DNA from: Aureispira anguillae
Lineage (GTDB): Bacteria; Bacteroidota; Bacteroidia; Chitinophagales; Saprospiraceae
Assembly: GCF_026000115.1 (NCBI RefSeq)
Contig: NZ_AP026867.1
Location: forward strand, 4,521,716-4,585,715
Length of the DNA: 64,000 nt
Reading direction: 5' to 3'
Below the pieces are notes generated by a model. The model was not told the DNA's origin and did no database searches. It worked only from the letters and a program-made list of their open reading frames with translations. The translations under genes were made by a program, and so were the position numbers. This document shows, in pieces, positions 29,701-38,752 of the stretch. How positions within the stretch are numbered: position 1 is the stretch's first letter; the number at the start of each line of letters is the position of its first letter.

Positions 29701-30762
29701 GTTGTCATTTCACCAGATTCTGCCACCGTTTATCTCAATGGGGTACCAAGTAGTTATGTTGCTAATTTGGGCAGCTTAGATTGGTCTGGGGGGATTACAA
29801 TTGGACGTTATGCGAATTGGTTTAGCCGAAATTTTACAGGATGGATTGATGAAGTTTGCGTTTGGGACATAGCCCTCAGCCAAGATCAAATTCGAGCCAC
29901 TCAGCACCTTACCAAATACGATGATCAACAAGCTAATTTGATTCATTATTATCAATTTAATGCCACGGCTCCTATTGCACTAGACCGAAGCGGCATTTTA
30001 CATGGCGAATTTGTAGGCACAGCCAGTCGAGTATCTTCTAGCGCTCCAGTTGGTGGTGGCAGTAGCCAATCTCTGACCATCAATAACAGTGGCGTTTATG
30101 CTTTTCCGCAAGCACTAGCACAGCTTTATTTCCCATTTTCGGGTACTTATCCAAATGGAGAAGTTATTGTTAATCGTCTTAATGTTTCTCCAGATCAAAT
30201 AGCAGGAAATCAACTGGCAACCAATGGCTATTGGATCATTAATAACTATGGCAGCAATCCCCTATTTACGCCTTTGGATAGCTTAATATTTGAGGCTCCA
30301 AACTTGCTCTATCCACCAGCGCATGCCTATACACTTTATCAACGCTCTACTCGAGCAGATGGTGCTACATGGGGAACCGTTTTGGATACTTGCGATGCCC
30401 TATTGAGTGCCCAACAATTACACTTTTCTAAAGCGTTGGTAATCGACCAGTTTGGGCAATTTATGATTGCCTCTGATTCGGCGGTTCTACTCCCCAACCA
30501 GCAACTACCCCAACAACATTTTCCTCATAAAATCATGGTTTATCCAAACCCCATTGGAGCACAGCAGACCTTAACGTTCCAAACCTTAGTTCCCAATCAT
30601 TATCAATTATTGATTTACGATATGACAGGCAAGCAAATTTTAGAAAAAGATTTTAACGGCACCATCCTTCAATTAACGCTCCCAGATTGGGTCAAAGGAA
30701 TTTACAGTTATCGCCTGAGTAGCGGACAAGAAATATACCATGGTTTATTAGAATATCGCTAG
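26740..30762 (+). CDS. T9SS-exported beta-propeller (BNR/sortilin-like) protein with PKD and LamG domains
   Basis: The product is about 1340 aa. ATG 26740 starts the signal peptide MQKWILLISLCFPYWILAQ; a GTG at 26653 would add 29 non-signal residues. Repeats of the sialidase/Vps10 type (S-x-D-G-G-x-x-W, for example STDHGITF, KSVDGGYNWTD, STNGGISWQN) cover about 110-790. A PKD domain (about 815-895) has ATYHWQFQNGNPSSSTDENP and GGGDYSITLTVTD. A LamG-like domain (about 905-1110) has LTLSAWIKPDS and GWIDEVCVWDIALSQDQI. The end is a T9SS sorting domain (MVYPNPIGAQQTLTF). It is probably surface-bound or secreted and binds or degrades polymers; no catalytic residues were confirmed. Confidence 0.85.
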   Translation: MQKWILLISLCFPYWILAQLPTPNSSQPKWVQLMYAPNADLGAVQQAFEHYYQSHPFIKNKHTQYYKRWQRQFARSPYWQGMTSTEKRHYQQKQAAYVQKSLALQQQRSPTSTWQGIGPWDFDQTAASTSYACGAAHVYTVEKSNSNPNLLYAGTATAGLWKSIDNGKNWTSATNNLMINSVRALAIDPNNSQVVYFASDLDGKIYKTTNGGTSWSITGDSTFNALHHYVPDLVIHPNFSNVLLLASSEGLYRSTNSGLSWNLVLTGIFQEIEYHPYMPNIVYVIKQVGNKTEFYKSTDHGITFVHKPNGWPVPANVLEDQRRTEIAVSPNDSNKVYALLTGEVGFVSGLYAILESNDAGENWSSLCCGATLPNFPSVNNPNLMHWLDDGTGNGGQYYYDLALAVAPNDADSVLVAGVNLWFSGDGANSFSCPSQWNHSYKNNYVHADIHDIRFYGTEIWIACDGGIFYSTDNGASFQRRMTGIQGTDFWGFGAGFQDGEVMLGGTYHNGTLLKDHQVYDNGWLSTAGGDNYRGFVHPIHKRLAYSDYGEEHLSGNRLIPNINKPFAHLPHAGVTVGFSGSINFHPQIYNTIYSTEYHSLWKSENNGLTWQKIHDFGTGLISSLEISWSNPNVMYLNYHPTNPNADRLIYKSVDGGYNWTDITPNTTTIPTDRWVPYDLTISSTNANTLWAARTSIYEGTPILDGAQVFQSTNGGISWQNITTTDLDGVYITNIEHQKGSAGGLYLGSRNAVYYKNNSMVNWTLFNQGLPFRTHSVQLVPYYKGGKLRNGTNRSVYECDFYENTAPIAQISVNRQTSFCARDTFYFASHSVARANATYHWQFQNGNPSSSTDENPKVLFAGGGDYSITLTVTDSLGSNTQVLSNFIHIDNHCEKDTVPGYALYLNQSSDYVQTPPLGLNSNQLTLSAWIKPDSIQPTYTGIISHSKDSLPAGLLFGANNELIFQWSGAQWTWQSGLFVPVDEWSHVAVVISPDSATVYLNGVPSSYVANLGSLDWSGGITIGRYANWFSRNFTGWIDEVCVWDIALSQDQIRATQHLTKYDDQQANLIHYYQFNATAPIALDRSGILHGEFVGTASRVSSSAPVGGGSSQSLTINNSGVYAFPQALAQLYFPFSGTYPNGEVIVNRLNVSPDQIAGNQLATNGYWIINNYGSNPLFTPLDSLIFEAPNLLYPPAHAYTLYQRSTRADGATWGTVLDTCDALLSAQQLHFSKALVIDQFGQFMIASDSAVLLPNQQLPQQHFPHKIMVYPNPIGAQQTLTFQTLVPNHYQLLIYDMTGKQILEKDFNGTILQLTLPDWVKGIYSYRLSSGQEIYHGLLEYR

Positions 30763-30787
30763 TACCCGTTGAGGTTTGCAGTCTTTT

Positions 30788-32314
30788 TTATCCCAACTTT
30801 TGTAACAAACGAGCAGCTTGCAACCCTGAGTCCGCCGCTTCAAAAAACAAAGGCAATCGCCCTGAATCTACTCCTGCATAAGCAATACCTGTTTGCTGAG
30901 TTCTTGCATTAGGATTTTGCAATAAAAAATTGGGTTGGGGTATTGGCATCGCATGCCCCATTACTTTGAGGTATACTTTTTCAATCTTTTTTCGAATGGG
31001 TTGCTTCAAAATTTCTTCTATGGCTTCAATGGTTTGCTCAACCAATGCTGGTGCCTTTTGGTCAATTTCCAATAAATCGTTGCGCAATTTAGGCTCCAAA
31101 CAATAATAAGCCGTTAAGGTTCTCCGAGTTGTCAACGATTGAAATTGAGCCGCCGAATCAACAAACCCCATGAAATTAGGATTGCCAGACAAACATTCAT
31201 TTTGCCAATAAACCTTTTCTAGTGTGTTTTGGTTTAATACAATATTGATGACTACCCAAGGAGCATATTGGTTATTTTTAAACAAATCATAACCTGTGGG
31301 ATAGATATATTTTAGCGCATGTTTGTGAGCAGCGTAGACAATTTTAGTCGTTTGAATCTTAAATTGTTGTTTCTTTTTTACATCAATAACCGTTACTTCA
31401 AAGCCCTGTTCATTTTTTTCAATTGCTCGCACCAAACGATTCGCCAATAAACGTTCTTGTGGCAATTGGCTAATGATTTTTTGAGCAAAATAAGCATTTC
31501 CCTGTGGGGGCGAAAACAGTTCTGGGTTTTCATCAAAATAGGGACGACAAGTATAATAGTGAATTCCAGCCAGAGCAGAAATCATGGAGGAAGTAGCCCC
31601 CCAATCGTCTATCATACCATAATCTATTGCCGCTATAAAATTGGCATCCAAGGTAAGTTTTTGTTCTAAAAATGCTCTAAACGTTAAGGTATTCAGATCA
31701 TGAAAAGCAGGATCAATCAAAGTAGTTGGCATAGGCATTTTGCCCACAAAAGGTCTTAATAGGGCTTCAAATTGCTGTTTCATCTTTCCTTCTGGCAAAA
31801 CATCCTTCCGAAAAGTGCCCTTATCGTAAGTAATACTTTCCCTTTCTGAAGCAATTAAATAATGCTTATCGACAAAAACCCATTCTTCTTTGGTAGGATG
31901 CCGATCAATGACATTCAAATCATAAAGCATCTTTAAAACTTCCTTGCCATAATAAGCAGGATAAGCCAGATCATAATGCGCTCCTTGTGCAAAATATTGA
32001 TCTTTGTGTGCATTGGCAGAAGAACTACCGCCTAGGTAATCCGATAGTTCGCACAATAAAAAATCCTCTGAACGCAACTGATAGGCAGCACTCAACCCTG
32101 CTATTCCCCCTCCTACAATTAAACATTGTGTGGTTAAATTTTCGCCCCAAGCATAATCCTTGCTTTCCCATAAGACATGTCCCACACCAGCATCTGATAA
32201 AATTTCTATATCAAAGTTATTTTCGGCTGTTTCTGTTGTCCAGTCATTTAGGTATTTGACAAGAATAGGGCTCAATGACAAGGCCCCAAACTTCATAAAA
32301 TCACGTCGATTCAT
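30788..32314 (-). CDS. Tat-exported FAD-dependent amine oxidase-like protein
   Basis: The 508-aa protein starts with a twin-arginine signal (MNRRDFMKFGALSLSPILV), so it is likely exported folded with its cofactor. The FAD-binding dinucleotide fold is CLIVGGGIAGLSAAYQL (about 67-83) followed by an acidic residue in LLCELSDYLGGSS. The C-terminal FAD segment is probably GIAYAGVDSGRLPLFFEAADSGLQAA (about 475-500). It belongs to the flavin amine oxidoreductase superfamily; the substrate cannot be told. It lies 40 bp after the sulfotransferase gene on the same strand, so the two may be co-transcribed. Confidence 0.82.
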   Translation of the reverse strand: MNRRDFMKFGALSLSPILVKYLNDWTTETAENNFDIEILSDAGVGHVLWESKDYAWGENLTTQCLIVGGGIAGLSAAYQLRSEDFLLCELSDYLGGSSSANAHKDQYFAQGAHYDLAYPAYYGKEVLKMLYDLNVIDRHPTKEEWVFVDKHYLIASERESITYDKGTFRKDVLPEGKMKQQFEALLRPFVGKMPMPTTLIDPAFHDLNTLTFRAFLEQKLTLDANFIAAIDYGMIDDWGATSSMISALAGIHYYTCRPYFDENPELFSPPQGNAYFAQKIISQLPQERLLANRLVRAIEKNEQGFEVTVIDVKKKQQFKIQTTKIVYAAHKHALKYIYPTGYDLFKNNQYAPWVVINIVLNQNTLEKVYWQNECLSGNPNFMGFVDSAAQFQSLTTRRTLTAYYCLEPKLRNDLLEIDQKAPALVEQTIEAIEEILKQPIRKKIEKVYLKVMGHAMPIPQPNFLLQNPNARTQQTGIAYAGVDSGRLPLFFEAADSGLQAARLLQKLG

Positions 32315-32353
32315 CCTATTTTGGCTAAGAGCTTACTATCAAATTAACATAAA

Positions 32354-33526
32354 TTAGTTTTTGGGAGCAATCGTTGAAGCAGTATCATCCTTGTACTCTA
32401 AATCATAGCCATACTCTTCAAAAATAAAGCCCCATTCCTTTTGGATGCGTTTGACCATTTCGGGATCAATGGGAATAAATTTATTTTTCTTATAGCCCTT
32501 TTTAGAAGCTAAATAGCTTTGAATCGTTGGTTTTATTTGTTCCCAATCTCCTAACTCAAGCGTTTCGTAAATATGTTTAAAAACATCCAGCTCGCCTTCC
32601 TTTCCAATGTCTCCATAAGCAATTTCAACTAGCGATCCTTTGGGTACTAAATCTCTTGTATCCAAATAGCCTTGCATAATCAATCGGTAATTTTCCAAAA
32701 TCATTTCTTCCTCCTCTTCATTCGAAATATCTTGCAAACGTTGACTTCTTAAAACCGCTCGATGCAAATGCTTGGTAGAAAGATACACCTGAAAAGGGTT
32801 TCGGTGAATGAATACAAATTTAGCCTTTGGAAAAAGTTCCAAGAGCTGTTTTATTCTAGCTGTGTTATTTGGATTTTTTAACAACAATCGCCCATTGCCT
32901 TTTTTCATCTTTGCAATTGCTTTTAAGATGTATGTATAATCCTTTTTCCATTTGGCATATTCCTTATTTGAAATGCCTTGAAATAAATTATACTTATAAA
33001 AATAAGAGCGATTCTTAGGAAAATAAAAACTGTTTACCCCTGCTGCCGTTGTTATGTTGCTCAACACCTGCTCTTCTTCCTGCGGTTTAGAAAGGGTCAT
33101 TTCCATATTATCCATTGGACGAGTACTGGGCACCAATGGTCCCAAAAGTTTGTTCAACCAACCCATTCCCAACATCGAAATACTAAAAAAGAAACTTTGA
33201 AAATTATTCAGGTAAGCGAACTGCTTATCCTTAGCCAAGGTATAATGAACATGAGTCGTTCCACTTCGCCAATGCCCTAAGATAAAAACAGGAGAAGTTT
33301 TTGACAAGTCAAAATTCCGAAATTTAAACATTAATATTAATCGCTGTAACCATTGTAAAGGTGTTGATATAATAGAAAAAAAGTAAATTCGTAATTTCAA
33401 AGGAATCTTACTCTTAGAGGTTTTATTCTCACCAAATAATTTCCAAAGGTTGCTAACTCTTGTAACATAAAGTTGACTACCTGGTATGTCATAATTTGCT
33501 TTAGGATTCTCCTTAATTTTTGCCAT
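32354..33526 (-). CDS. Sulfotransferase family protein
   Basis: The 390-aa protein has the PAPS-binding loop in FILGHWRSGTTHVHYTLA (about 82-99) and the second PAPS segment in KFVFIHRNPFQVYLSTKHLHR (about 235-255), both as in P-loop sulfotransferases. These enzymes move sulfate from PAPS to a hydroxyl or amine of a lipid, sugar or small molecule. In this phylum they often modify lipids or polysaccharides, but the acceptor here is unknown. A hydrophobic stretch near 45-65 may attach it to the membrane. The flavoprotein gene follows on the same strand. Confidence 0.85.
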   Translation of the reverse strand: MAKIKENPKANYDIPGSQLYVTRVSNLWKLFGENKTSKSKIPLKLRIYFFSIISTPLQWLQRLILMFKFRNFDLSKTSPVFILGHWRSGTTHVHYTLAKDKQFAYLNNFQSFFFSISMLGMGWLNKLLGPLVPSTRPMDNMEMTLSKPQEEEQVLSNITTAAGVNSFYFPKNRSYFYKYNLFQGISNKEYAKWKKDYTYILKAIAKMKKGNGRLLLKNPNNTARIKQLLELFPKAKFVFIHRNPFQVYLSTKHLHRAVLRSQRLQDISNEEEEEMILENYRLIMQGYLDTRDLVPKGSLVEIAYGDIGKEGELDVFKHIYETLELGDWEQIKPTIQSYLASKKGYKKNKFIPIDPEMVKRIQKEWGFIFEEYGYDLEYKDDTASTIAPKN

Positions 33527-33869
33527 CTTGATCTATTAACTATTAAATTCACCTGCAAAGATAACAAGTAGTTGAACAAAATAAAGCTAGACCACCATTA
33601 TGATTATTATAATATTCAAATTCCCTCCAAAAACTGTAGTACATCCTTAATTCTTTATTTCTTGTTTGTTTTTTTTAAATTCTCGTTCTTTGATAGCTCG
33701 TAGGTTTGTGCGGTAAATCTTCTGGAATATAAAACGCCTCTACCCCCTTGTTACTACTTTTGTTATACGTTATAGGTAGTAAGTCGTAAGTCCTGTATAA
33801 ACAGAGACTAAGCATACGATTTACTACCTATAATTTTTTTCTAAAAAGTAGTAGAAAGCTTACTCTTTG
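33527..33869. other. Gene-free region with a long hairpin
   Basis: An 18-bp inverted repeat with one mismatch (33771-33788 with 33815-33832) encloses 26 nt and lies 38 bp past the stop of the minus-strand HAD gene. Its arms resemble those of the hairpin at 59050-59115 (shared GTAG-x-AAGTCGTA core). It probably serves as a transcript end. The remainder should contain the sulfotransferase promoter. Confidence 0.5.
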
Positions 33870-34574
33870 TTAGTGTTTGTCACACGACTGGTCAAAGAAT
33901 CGAAATTCTTTTTCGATCGATGGAAGGTTAAATTGAGTAAAATCATCCAAATTGATTGAGCTGCCATTTTGTTCCAAACGTTTTTTATTGGCGGTTCCCA
34001 TTCCTATAAATTCAAGTCCCAAATTTCTAGCTGTTTTTAAATCCCACAAACCATCCCCTATAGAAATAACAGTATCAAACTGGCTTAAACCGTACTGTTT
34101 TTGGGCATTTAGAATCGCCTTAGCAACAATTTCTTCCCGTTCGTAAAGTTGATTGGAAGCGACCAATTGCCAATCTTGGAACTCAATGCCTATACACTCT
34201 AGTTTGTAAGCGGCTGGTCGCCTCAAAGAACCTGTAGCGTAACAAATGGCATAATTGGTTTCATTTTCGAGAAACTCAATTATTTGTTTTGCCCCCTTAA
34301 TTTCTGGTATAGATTCCGCTTTTAATAGTTCCTCCATTAAAAAGGTCTCAAATTGCGCTACTTCGGAGGTATTAAATACAGTAGTAGTAGAATGCTCAAT
34401 AATCTCTTTTGCAATAAAAGAATCGGTGTGGTGTTTAAACGTTCCAAAATTCATTGTGACATCAGCAACTCCAAACTGTTGCAAAGCGACTCTAAAACAA
34501 TGCTGATGGACGGCTACAGAATCGGTCAATGTTCCATCTATATCAAAGACCACTAAATTTTTTTTACTGCTCAT
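33870..34574 (-). CDS. HAD-superfamily phosphatase
   Basis: The product is about 234 aa from the ATG at 34574; an in-frame ATG at 34613 would overlap the stop of the gene before it by 8 bp. Motif I is VVFDIDGTLTDS with the nucleophile and acid-base aspartates. A cap domain follows (about 18-95), then motif II in YATGS (about 120), the motif III lysine region near KAILNAQKQYG and motif IV ISIGDGLWDLKTA (about 170). It resembles phosphoglycolate or beta-phosphoglucomutase-type HAD enzymes. The substrate is unknown. It follows the HhH gene on the same strand. Confidence 0.85.
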   Translation of the reverse strand: MSSKKNLVVFDIDGTLTDSVAVHQHCFRVALQQFGVADVTMNFGTFKHHTDSFIAKEIIEHSTTTVFNTSEVAQFETFLMEELLKAESIPEIKGAKQIIEFLENETNYAICYATGSLRRPAAYKLECIGIEFQDWQLVASNQLYEREEIVAKAILNAQKQYGLSQFDTVISIGDGLWDLKTARNLGLEFIGMGTANKKRLEQNGSSINLDDFTQFNLPSIEKEFRFFDQSCDKH

Positions 34575-34605
34575 TATAATTTTTTTTCTACGTAAAACAT
34601 TGCAT

Positions 34606-35790
34606 TTAATCAACCGTTAAATAAGGTTTTATCTTTTTGAACGTTCCTTTTCCGTCATCAAATTCCGTTAAAATTTGTATTAGATCCACACTTTTCCACA
34701 AGCCCTCTTCTTCCCTATATTTGATAATCGCTTTAGCATGAAACCAACGCAAATAAGGATGCGCTTTTAATTCTTCTAAAGTAGCTGTATTAATGTTGAT
34801 TTTTTGAACCGAGATCGGTGCGCAAGTTAAATAAGGCTGCATTGCTTGAAATGTTGAATCTGGTAATTTGTAAACTTCGCCAACTTGTTGAATCGTAAGA
34901 AATCCTCCCAAACTCTCTTTCATTTTTAGAATTCGCTTGGCATAAGAAGGCCCAATTCCTCTAAATTGCTGAAAATCATCTTGACCAGCAGTATTAATAT
35001 CTATTGTATAATATTTTTTAGCTTGGTAAGGTCTTTTGACCGCCAATTGAGGTTGCGCTACAATTTTAATATAAGCAGATAAATGCTGATACAATGTATC
35101 TGGAAGGGTATAAATTTTCTTAAAATCTTCTCTTTTTCTGAACTGCCCCCCCTTTGTCCGATAATTGAGAATACTCCGAATTGTTTTTGTAGACAACCCT
35201 AGCTTTTCAAAAACTTCCGCAGTAGCGGTATTGGGATCAAAATCAAAGGCGGGCAACAATTCGATAGCTTTGGAGCTTTTATGAACCTCTTTTTCGGAAG
35301 CTTGCTCTTTTTCACGCTTCAAGTTGATAAAAGGATATAATTGCTGATAATGCTCCTCCGATAAGGTATAAATTTTTTGTAAGGCTTCCTTATTTCTAAA
35401 GTGTCCTCCCTTCGCTCTATAATTTAAAATTCCCTTGATCGTTCGTTCAGGAAGCCCCATTACTTCCAAGTCCATTGCTGTAGCGGTATTGGGATCAAAG
35501 GAGACAGGGCTAAGTGGAGTGATTTTTTTGGGGCTGCCCCCTCTAAGCGCATTCAGAGGGTCTTTTTTAGGGAATTTCTTTTTGTGTTGATGCGCAATTG
35601 GGCGCCTTGCCAAGCCCTCTTCAAAAGCGTTAAGATCAGCCTCCCAATTTTCAAAATTAATCGTTGAATCATCCCTATAAATTCCAAAAGTATAAGGCAA
35701 GATTAATAAAATCAACAACAACCCCAATAATACTAAAATACCATTTCGTTCTGTTCGGGTATAATAAAAAAAATCTTTAAGACCGTTCAT
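34606..35790 (-). CDS. ComEA-like helix-hairpin-helix protein, four HhH repeats
   Basis: The 394-aa protein has one membrane helix near the start (NGILVLLGLLLILLILPYTFGI, about 16-37) and then four helix-hairpin-helix units, each beginning with D/N-x-N-T-A: FDPNTATAMDLEVMGL, FDPNTATAEVFEKLGL, IDINTAGQDDFQQFRGIG and ININTATLEELKAHPYL. Such domains bind DNA backbone without sequence preference, and membrane-anchored ComEA receives DNA during natural transformation. Four repeats are more than the one or two of classical ComEA. A role in DNA uptake is plausible but not shown, because no other com gene is nearby. Confidence 0.85.
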   Translation of the reverse strand: MNGLKDFFYYTRTERNGILVLLGLLLILLILPYTFGIYRDDSTINFENWEADLNAFEEGLARRPIAHQHKKKFPKKDPLNALRGGSPKKITPLSPVSFDPNTATAMDLEVMGLPERTIKGILNYRAKGGHFRNKEALQKIYTLSEEHYQQLYPFINLKREKEQASEKEVHKSSKAIELLPAFDFDPNTATAEVFEKLGLSTKTIRSILNYRTKGGQFRKREDFKKIYTLPDTLYQHLSAYIKIVAQPQLAVKRPYQAKKYYTIDINTAGQDDFQQFRGIGPSYAKRILKMKESLGGFLTIQQVGEVYKLPDSTFQAMQPYLTCAPISVQKININTATLEELKAHPYLRWFHAKAIIKYREEEGLWKSVDLIQILTEFDDGKGTFKKIKPYLTVD

Positions 35791-36146
35791 TGTGGTGCAT
35801 TAAGGTAAGAATGATTGATGTAAATAGCCGAATTGATTCTGTGTACTTATTAAACTCTCCTGCTTGTAACAATTCTAAAGCCTTGCTTCAAACAATATTT
35901 TAGGTTGTATTTTTTTGCAATACATAAAAGACTCACCTTCCATTTAATAGCTACAACAGCCCTTAAAAAGATGAATTGCCCAGTGCTTTCTATTTTTCCA
36001 TTAATTGCTTGGGCTAAAAGTAAGAAAAGCCAATCAGCTATCCAACTGATTAACTAAAGATTATAAAATAAAACGAATGTTTTGGAACAAATTTCGGTCA
36101 TACGCCTGTTATAGGTGTAATTAACGTACAATAAAATCTCTATACC
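35791..36146. other. Divergent intergenic region
   Basis: This 356-bp spacer lies between the HhH gene (leftward) and the 61-aa gene (rightward) and should hold both promoters. I see no repeats and no RNA gene in it. Confidence 0.4.
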
Positions 36147-36332
36147 ATGAAAATCAAAAAATTAAATAAAAAGAAAACGCTTATTCCTCTAAAAACGGAT
36201 ATTGACAAAGTACTTGGTGCTGCACAGCGAGATCAATACTTAAAAGACAATCCCCATGGCTATACGAAGGTAAATCACGTTCATAAAAACAAGAAAAAAT
36301 ACTCTCGTAAGGGGAAAGTTAACCATTATTGA
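36147..36332 (+). CDS. Small basic protein (61 aa), unknown function
   Basis: The product is very rich in Lys (KIKKLNKKKTLIPLKTDIDKVLG at the start, KNKKKYSRKGKVNHY at the end) with a central AAQRDQYLKDNPHGYTKVNH segment. It has no signal sequence or membrane helix. A strong intrinsic terminator starts 28 bp after the stop codon, which supports an expressed single-gene unit. Size and charge suggest a nucleic-acid or ribosome-associated role, which is only a guess. Confidence 0.65.
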   Translation: MKIKKLNKKKTLIPLKTDIDKVLGAAQRDQYLKDNPHGYTKVNHVHKNKKKYSRKGKVNHY

Positions 36333-36360
36333 ATAACGCTTGTTTTGACAAGATGTTTAT

Positions 36361-36401
36361 GCCCTATTTTGAAACGGTAATTTCAAAATAGGGCTTTTTT
36401 A
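36361..36401 (+). terminator. Strong intrinsic terminator
   Basis: A 14-bp perfect stem (36361-36374 with 36381-36394) with a 6-nt loop is followed directly by TTTTTTA. It terminates the 61-aa gene transcript. Confidence 0.9.
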
Positions 36402-36470
36402 TTCCAATCTTAATTCATCTTCTATAGATGCTTATCTTTTTTGCCTATTATGAGTGGTCGTCACATTTGA

Positions 36471-36872
<402 letters not shown>

Positions 36873-36901
36873 TTTTTTTTCTTTTGGGCAAAAAATAGCC
36901 T

Positions 36902-36985
36902 TTGGCAAGATTCTCCCCTCCCTTGGCAAAAATCACCTCTCTCTTGGCAAGAATAGCGCTTTTCTTGGCAAGAATAAGCCAGTAC
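36902..36985. repeat. 21-bp tandem repeat, four units
   Basis: TTGGCAA begins at 36902, 36923, 36944 and 36965, exactly 21 bp apart, with variable spacers rich in C and T. A looser unit begins at 36884. The period of seven codons is compatible with either strand, but neither frame looks like a gene. Confidence 0.7.
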
Positions 36986-37071
36986 GTTCTAAAATAATGC
37001 AGCATCTTTGTTACATAAGGAATTCAAAGGAATTTCTCAAAATAAAAGGGGGGCCGATTAGGCCTATTTTG

Positions 37072-37109
37072 GGGTACGCGAAGGGGGTTTGCGTACCCTG
37101 TTTTTTTTT
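37072..37109 (+). terminator. Intrinsic terminator
   Basis: GGGTACGC (37072-37079) pairs with GCGTACCC (37091-37098) and is followed by a T-run of nine (37101-37109). It lies between convergent genes, 10 bp from the rtcB stop codon. Confidence 0.85.
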
Positions 37110-37119
37110 AAGATAATCA

Positions 37120-38280
37120 TTATCCTTTTAATACTGCTAAAGGACTTAACTCCACAAACACCTCTGCCAAATCCTTCTGGTTTTCCATCACAATATCAAT
37201 ATCCTTATAAGCACCAGTAGCCTCATCCAAATCGGAAGCATGGCGAATGGCATGAATCACACCTTTCTTATTTAGCAATTCAATTTCATGCGCTAAATTC
37301 AGCTCTCTTTGAGCTTGCTTTCTTCCTAATTTTCGACCTGCTCCATGCGAACAAGACATAAAAGAATCTGGATTTCCTAATCCTTTAACAATATAAGAAT
37401 TGGTTCCCTGCGAGCCTGGAATCATTCCCAATTCATCTTTGTAGGCACGAGTTGCCCCCTTTCTGTGCACCAAAACCTCTTCTCCAAAATGATTTTCCCA
37501 TGCGGCAAAATTATGTGATTTATTAATAATTTCATCACATTCAAATGTTCCAACCACCGCTTCTAAAGCCTCTGCCATTCTAGTCATCATCAATTTTCGA
37601 TTGGCTAAAGCATATTCAATGCAATAGTCCATTTCCTTTATGTAATCTTTCGCCTCTTGAGTAGATAATGGCAAAAAAGCCAATTCCATTTTTTTGGTAA
37701 CTACCGAGTGATAACGTTCATTTAGCGCAATGGCTAACTTATTATAATGTTTAGCAACCGTATACCCCAATGCTCGACTACCAGAATGAATCATGATCCA
37801 AATGTAACCATCCGAGCCTTTTTGAAGCTCAATAAAGTGGTTCCCCCCTCCTAATGTTCCTACTTGTCGGGTGCCTTTTTCATAAGCTTGAGCAACAATT
37901 TCTAAATTTTCGTAGCCTTCAGGCATCCATTTTTCATCTTGCGCTTCATCATGACAGTTAAATCCCAAAGGAATTAATTGACGAGCAATGCTCAACGTCT
38001 TTTTTAAGGCTTCTTTAGAAACATCTTCTAAACTTGTTCGCATTGCACACATACCACAACCAATATCGACTCCTACAGCATTGGGCACCACCACACCTTT
38101 AGTTGCCAAGATTGACCCAATTGGCATTCCATACCCTTGATGACTATCGGGCATAATCGGAATGTGTTTAAAGGCAAACGGTAAGTTGGCCAAATTCTTG
38201 GCTTGCGCCAATGCCCCATCTTCTAAATCGGTTAACCACAATTTAATTGGTTTACGTTCTGTTGAAATTACTTTTTTCAT
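37120..38280 (-). CDS. rtcB: RNA ligase RtcB
   Basis: RtcB joins a 2',3'-cyclic phosphate or 3'-phosphate RNA end to a 5'-OH end using GTP and Mn2+, healing RNA cut by toxins or nucleases. The 386-aa product has all key motifs: D72 and C75 in VDIGCGM, H148 in GGGNHFIE, H165 in HSGSR, H256 in NKSHNFA, and the guanylylated His H312 in CSHGAGR. No archease or RtcA is encoded nearby. The promoter carries a 23-bp inverted-repeat site also found in front of the tRNA-Cys/TerD unit and near the WYL regulator gene, so rtcB is probably under that regulator. Its leader is about 125 nt. Confidence 0.96.
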   Translation of the reverse strand: MKKVISTERKPIKLWLTDLEDGALAQAKNLANLPFAFKHIPIMPDSHQGYGMPIGSILATKGVVVPNAVGVDIGCGMCAMRTSLEDVSKEALKKTLSIARQLIPLGFNCHDEAQDEKWMPEGYENLEIVAQAYEKGTRQVGTLGGGNHFIELQKGSDGYIWIMIHSGSRALGYTVAKHYNKLAIALNERYHSVVTKKMELAFLPLSTQEAKDYIKEMDYCIEYALANRKLMMTRMAEALEAVVGTFECDEIINKSHNFAAWENHFGEEVLVHRKGATRAYKDELGMIPGSQGTNSYIVKGLGNPDSFMSCSHGAGRKLGRKQAQRELNLAHEIELLNKKGVIHAIRHASDLDEATGAYKDIDIVMENQKDLAEVFVELSPLAVLKG

Positions 38281-38413
38281 GTTATTAATAGTTTTTGGTA
38301 TTTTTTAATGTATAGGCATTCATGGAAAACACCTCAACTTAATAAGATTTCCCACCCCAATCCTGTAATAGATTGATGCCAGTTTATTCGCTAGTGGTTT
38401 AAAGTTGATACTT

Positions 38414-38451
38414 CAAAAGTAAATTAACACTGCGCAGTCTTATTGCGTAGT
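38414..38451 (-). promoter_or_regulatory. rtcB promoter with putative WYL-regulator operator
   Basis: On the minus strand a 23-bp inverted repeat (38429-38451; arms ACTACGCAA and CTGCGCAGT around a 5-nt spacer) is followed, 7 bp later, by TACTTTTG (38414-38421), a perfect TAnnTTTG -7 box. The operator covers the -33 region. The site matches the one at 43954-43976 at 19 of 23 positions, with the same arm length, spacer and 7-bp distance to the -7 box. Confidence 0.75.
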
Positions 38452-38752
38452 TTAAGAGAATGAAAAAATTTATAAAAAATATGAGCCAATGCCCCATATT
38501 ATCAACATAGCCTGTAGCCTTACCTTAAGCTGCAACCACATTAAAGTAGAAATCAGCTCGTTTTTGTTCAAAGATTTTAGGGCTTAAATTAGTCAGGTTT
38601 TCATGTAATCAATCGTAATTGTAAACCATTGACCACACCTGTAATTTCTCATAAGGCTTTTAAACTACGTTTAAAGGGTCTATTTACGCTCTTTAAGCGT
38701 AGGGTTTAACTTGCTCAAGTCTTTTGTTTGTTCTTGCTAAAATCCTAAATCC
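38452..38752. other. Intergenic region between rtcB and the GIY-YIG gene
   Basis: No gene is visible. A small hairpin (TACGCT / AAGCGTA, about 38685-38702) and AT-rich sequence are present. It should contain the promoter of the rightward GIY-YIG gene. Confidence 0.35.
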
